Shown here: positions 48,931 through 50,046 of the stretch, piece by piece | Layout: each line of letters begins with the position of its first letter | How positions within the stretch are numbered: the stretch's first letter is position 1 | From: Solirubrobacter phytolaccae | GTDB lineage: Bacteria; Actinomycetota; Thermoleophilia; Solirubrobacterales; Solirubrobacteraceae | Direction: 5' to 3' | Length of the DNA stretch: 50,046 nucleotides | Assembly (NCBI RefSeq): GCF_027587195.1 | Contig: NZ_JAPDDP010000055.1 | Span: 1 to 50,046 of the forward strand | Translations under genes and position numbers: made by a program | The notes under the pieces: generated by a model | Seen by the model: only the letters and a program-made list of their open reading frames with translations | What the model was told of the DNA's origin: nothing | Databases searched by the model: none

Positions 48931-49374
48931 CTAGCGGTCGCGCTCGTGTGAGCCGGGGCCTTTGCCCCACAGGGGGATGCCGCGCGCGACGGGCGGCGTG
49001 ATCACCGTGACGGGCAGCCCGAGCGCCTCCACGCGGCTCGGCAGGTCGCGCCGCAGCCACAGCGACGTGCGCGACGGGAGCGTCGAGAGCACGACGTCGT
49101 CGTAGCGACCCCCGGCGACCGCGGCCTGGATCGACTCGAACGCGTCCCCGGAAGCGCCGGAGAGCCCGTCGACGTGCGTCTCGCGGGTGCCGTGGATGCC
49201 GGCCGCGGCGGCGCGCAGGGTCGCCACCGCATCGTCCAGCGACCAGTTCTCAGGCGTCGGGTCGGGGACGAGCAGCGTGAACGCGGTCGGCTGCTCCGCC
49301 GCGCGCCGGTCGACCTCCTGCAGAAGCACCGGCGTCGACGCGGTCCGGTTGGCGACGATCAGCGTGCGGTGCAT
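48931..49374 (-). CDS. Small universal-stress-like hypothetical protein
   Basis: A 147-residue protein. MHRTLIVANRTASTPVLLQEV at the start, VATLRAAAAGI, and YDDVVLSTLPSRTSLWLRRDLPSRVEALGLPVTVI at the end give the alternating alpha/beta pattern and terminal PVTVI strand of USP-like (Rossmann-type) proteins, but the ATP-binding G-x2-G-x9-GS motif is missing. The ATG at 49374 is preferred to one 18 nt upstream because the first strand begins at HRTLIV. Confidence 0.75.
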   Translation of the reverse strand: MHRTLIVANRTASTPVLLQEVDRRAAEQPTAFTLLVPDPTPENWSLDDAVATLRAAAAGIHGTRETHVDGLSGASGDAFESIQAAVAGGRYDDVVLSTLPSRTSLWLRRDLPSRVEALGLPVTVITPPVARGIPLWGKGPGSHERDR

Positions 49375-49407
49375 CCGGCTGCACACTGGCAACCGCGACC
49401 GTGACGG

Positions 49408-50046
49408 TCAAGGCCCGCCGACAGCGCACAGCACCCCGGGCACGCGCGACCGCGCCACACGCGAAGCGGCCACGAACCGCGACCGCGACGCGACCGGCGC
49501 CGCCGTCGGGAAGCGCGACGCCGGCACGGCGGGCGCGGGCGGCGCGGCCGCAAGCGCGGTGCGCGCCACGAAGAAGGGCACGGGAGCCGGGCGCCGCGGA
49601 GCCGGCGCGATCGGCGCGAGCGCGGGCCGTGCCACGGTCGCGGGCGTGAAGGTGAACGGGGCGGCCGGTGGGAGCGCGGGCGGCATGGGCGGCGCGATCG
49701 CGGCGACAGGATGCGCGGCGACCGTGAGCGTGAGACGGGGAGCCGGGGCGGCACGTCGCGTTGGCGGGACGGCCGGCGCCGCGACAGGCCGCGGGGCGAG
49801 CGTGAGCGTGAGGCGCGGAGCCGGGGCGGCATGTCGCGTTGGCGGGACGGCCGGCGCCGCGGGGGCGGTCGCGGCCGTCAAGCGCTGCGCCGTGACCGCG
49901 GGCGTGAAGGTGAACGCCATGGCGGGGCGGAACGAAGGCGCGGCGGGCGCCGGCGGCGCGGATGCGGCGACGGGCCGCGCGGCGATCGTCGGCACGAAGG
50001 TGGGAGCGACGACGCGGCGGAGCGACGGCGGCGCGGCGGGCGCGGG
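49408..50046 (-). CDS. Pro/Ala-rich repeat ORF, partial
   Basis: An open reading frame that enters from the right edge and ends at 49408; about 212 codons are visible. It is dominated by Pro and Ala with alternating hydrophobic strands (LTLTLAP, LTLTVAAHP, FTFTPA). Two adjacent 26-residue units (VPPTRHAAPAPRLTLTLAP and VPPTRRAAPAPRLTLTVAA) are near-identical, and PVAA-APP...FTFTPA recurs at larger spacing. The plus strand is also open here as a Gly/Ala/Arg-rich frame, so strand is uncertain. It could be a cell-wall spacer or simply low-complexity sequence. Confidence 0.4.
   Translation of the reverse strand, partial: PAPAAPPSLRRVVAPTFVPTIAARPVAASAPPAPAAPSFRPAMAFTFTPAVTAQRLTAATAPAAPAVPPTRHAAPAPRLTLTLAPRPVAAPAVPPTRRAAPAPRLTLTVAAHPVAAIAPPMPPALPPAAPFTFTPATVARPALAPIAPAPRRPAPVPFFVARTALAAAPPAPAVPASRFPTAAPVASRSRFVAASRVARSRVPGVLCAVGGP
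49723..49861. repeat. 78-bp-period direct repeat
   Basis: Positions 49723-49783 and 49801-49861 match at all but 3 of 61 bases by hand count. The 78-bp period keeps the reading frame (26 codons). Confidence 0.75.

Noticed and set aside
49401-50046. Gly/Ala/Arg-rich plus-strand frame resembling PE_PGRS-like sequence
   Set aside because: Open only because of extreme GC; no start with promoter or ribosome-binding site seen. The minus frame has clearer repeat logic, but the question is left open.

Overview
The window is a very GC-rich, densely packed bacterial chromosome segment with many GTG and TTG starts, 4-bp start/stop overlaps and actinobacterial-type cell envelope genes. The gene content (DUF354 glycosyltransferase, LytR_C protein, HTH_42/AlkZ-like proteins, DUF3105, sps-type nonulosonic acid genes, many leaderless promoters) suggests an actinobacterium of the Thermoleophilia/Solirubrobacterales type. 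That placement is inference, not a database result. No tRNA, rRNA, CRISPR array or transposase gene was recognised.

Layout. 1-5.0 kb: a nonulosonic-acid (sialic/legionaminic/pseudaminic-like sugar) set: a truncated SpsG/PseG-like gene, two SAM methyltransferases, a NeuB/SpsE-type synthase, WbqC, a DegT aminotransferase and an SpsF cytidylyltransferase. Next to it (5.08 kb) is a CHAP hydrolase whose upstream region resembles a flagellar sigma-28/SigD promoter, so the sugar may decorate flagellin. 5.8-6.2 kb: two tiny charged proteins. 6.18-6.63 kb: a structured intergenic repeat, with a second, about 96% identical copy at 33.27-33.63 kb. 6.7-10.9 kb: a GT-B-like protein, purM, uppP, a DedA protein and a STAS protein. 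11.0-11.8 kb: a secreted trypsin-like protease.

11.9-29.0 kb: an exopolysaccharide/surface glycan region with a DUF354 transferase, a PglF/CapD-type dehydratase, a LytR_C protein, an unusual FlgD-Ig/DMFase-like secreted protein, a Wzy/O-antigen-ligase-like polymerase, a GT-C-like membrane protein, a Wzx flippase, four glycosyltransferases and the initiating sugar-phosphate transferase, interrupted by a secreted subtilase and a GNAT gene. 29.1-33.3 kb: DUF3105 protein, alpha/beta hydrolase, two tandem paralogous GNAT proteins and an SDR. 33.7-39.7 kb: lytic transglycosylase, pyrD, two HTH_42 (AlkZ/YcaQ-type) proteins, a cytidylate-kinase-like protein, a PEBP protein and a cNMP-binding protein. 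39.7-42.0 kb: secreted S15 peptidase. 42-48.8 kb: a membrane protein, a VWA/metallopeptidase-like protein and a MoxR-like ATPase, divergent from a three-gene operon of two unrecognised proteins and a class C serine hydrolase. 48.9 kb to the end: a small stress-like protein and a Pro/Ala-rich repeat ORF running off the edge.

The most unusual signals are: (i) the duplicated structured intergenic element; (ii) the MoxR-VWA locus with unknown partners; (iii) a shared palindrome plus Shine-Dalgarno-masking leader in front of two secreted hydrolases; (iv) palindromic -10 boxes shared by divergent genes, together with widespread TANNNT boxes 6-9 nt before start codons (leaderless transcription).
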